The translations under genes and the position numbers were made by a program. 64,000 nt of DNA from Bacteroidia bacterium (GTDB taxonomy: Bacteria > Bacteroidota > Ignavibacteria > SZUA-365), in contig JAOSJT010000001.1 of assembly GCA_027493955.1 (NCBI GenBank), positions 124,001 to 188,000 of the forward strand, given 5' to 3'. Below the pieces are notes generated by a model. It worked only from the letters and a program-made list of their open reading frames with translations. It ran no database searches and was not told the DNA's origin. This document shows, piece after piece, positions 63,961 to 64,000 of the stretch (position 1 is its first letter; every line of letters begins with the position of its first letter).

Positions 63961-64000
63961 ATGAGAGCTGGATACCTCTTGATCGCAATGGTGGCATGTA
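63961..64000 (+). CDS. Start of a truncated gene at the window edge
   Basis: An ATG at 63961, 10 bases after the preceding stop and with GGGGG before it, opens a frame running off the window (MRAGYLLIAMVAC). The 13 visible residues look like the start of a signal peptide, ending at a Cys that could be a lipobox. Nothing more can be said. Confidence 0.5.
   Translation, partial: MRAGYLLIAMVAC

Overview
The window is protein-dense and moderately GC-rich, with no rRNA, tRNA or CRISPR that I can see. It looks chromosomal. Several secreted proteins end in the type IX secretion sorting domain of the NYPNPFNPST type. Many genes also carry real AGGAGG-type Shine-Dalgarno sites, which classical Bacteroidia mostly lack. 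Together these point to the Bacteroidota/Chlorobiota (FCB) group, most likely an Ignavibacteria- or Kapabacteria-like organism. That placement is inference from gene content only.

Layout. 0.06-9.7 kb (minus strand): the distal half of complex I, nuoJ-K-L-M, then an NhaD-type Na+/H+ antiporter, then nuoN, followed by the NAD(P)HX repair enzyme and a VanZ-like protein. 9.9-12.7 kb: a translationally coupled folate set, pabA-pabB-pabC. 12.9-19.2 kb: two glutamate dehydrogenase paralogues (one with an NADP-type, one with an NAD-type cofactor loop) flanking a 1005-residue receiver/PEP-synthase-like protein. 19.5-21.7 kb: a lipoprotein, a Nudix hydrolase and a UPF0173-type hydrolase. 22-29 kb: two tandem paralogous Asp-box proteins with T9SS domains, a SPOR protein and a TPR protein. 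29.5-39.7 kb: housekeeping genes (semialdehyde dehydrogenase, UDP-GlcNAc 2-epimerase, purD, glycosyltransferase, M24 peptidase, guaB, glutaryl-CoA dehydrogenase). A 148-bp gap between guaB and the peptidase holds three perfect DnaA boxes. 40-55.5 kb (almost all plus strand): surface and envelope proteins, including a 1910-residue propeller/repeat protein, a double OmpA protein and a cysteine-rich repeat lipoprotein, plus a sigma-54 activator. 55.9-61.4 kb: a soluble NAD-linked [NiFe] hydrogenase operon, hoxF-U-Y-H-W, followed by a stand-alone receiver. 61.8-62.3 kb: a hicAB toxin-antitoxin pair set between two copies of a 196-bp block taken from the end of the receiver gene. The window ends in another T9SS cargo gene with a broken signal peptide and the first codons of one more gene.

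How the parts work together. Complex I, NhaD and the Hox hydrogenase connect NADH, H2, protons and sodium. The two dehydrogenases and their neighbour sit where carbon and nitrogen metabolism meet. Coding direction changes from mostly minus (left of about 39.7 kb) to mostly plus (right of it), close to the DnaA-box cluster, which makes a replication-origin hypothesis testable.

Limits. Starts were chosen from Shine-Dalgarno sites and family N termini where these disagree with the longest frame. Two genes (hoxU and the last T9SS gene) look frameshifted by one base; I cannot tell mutation from sequencing error.
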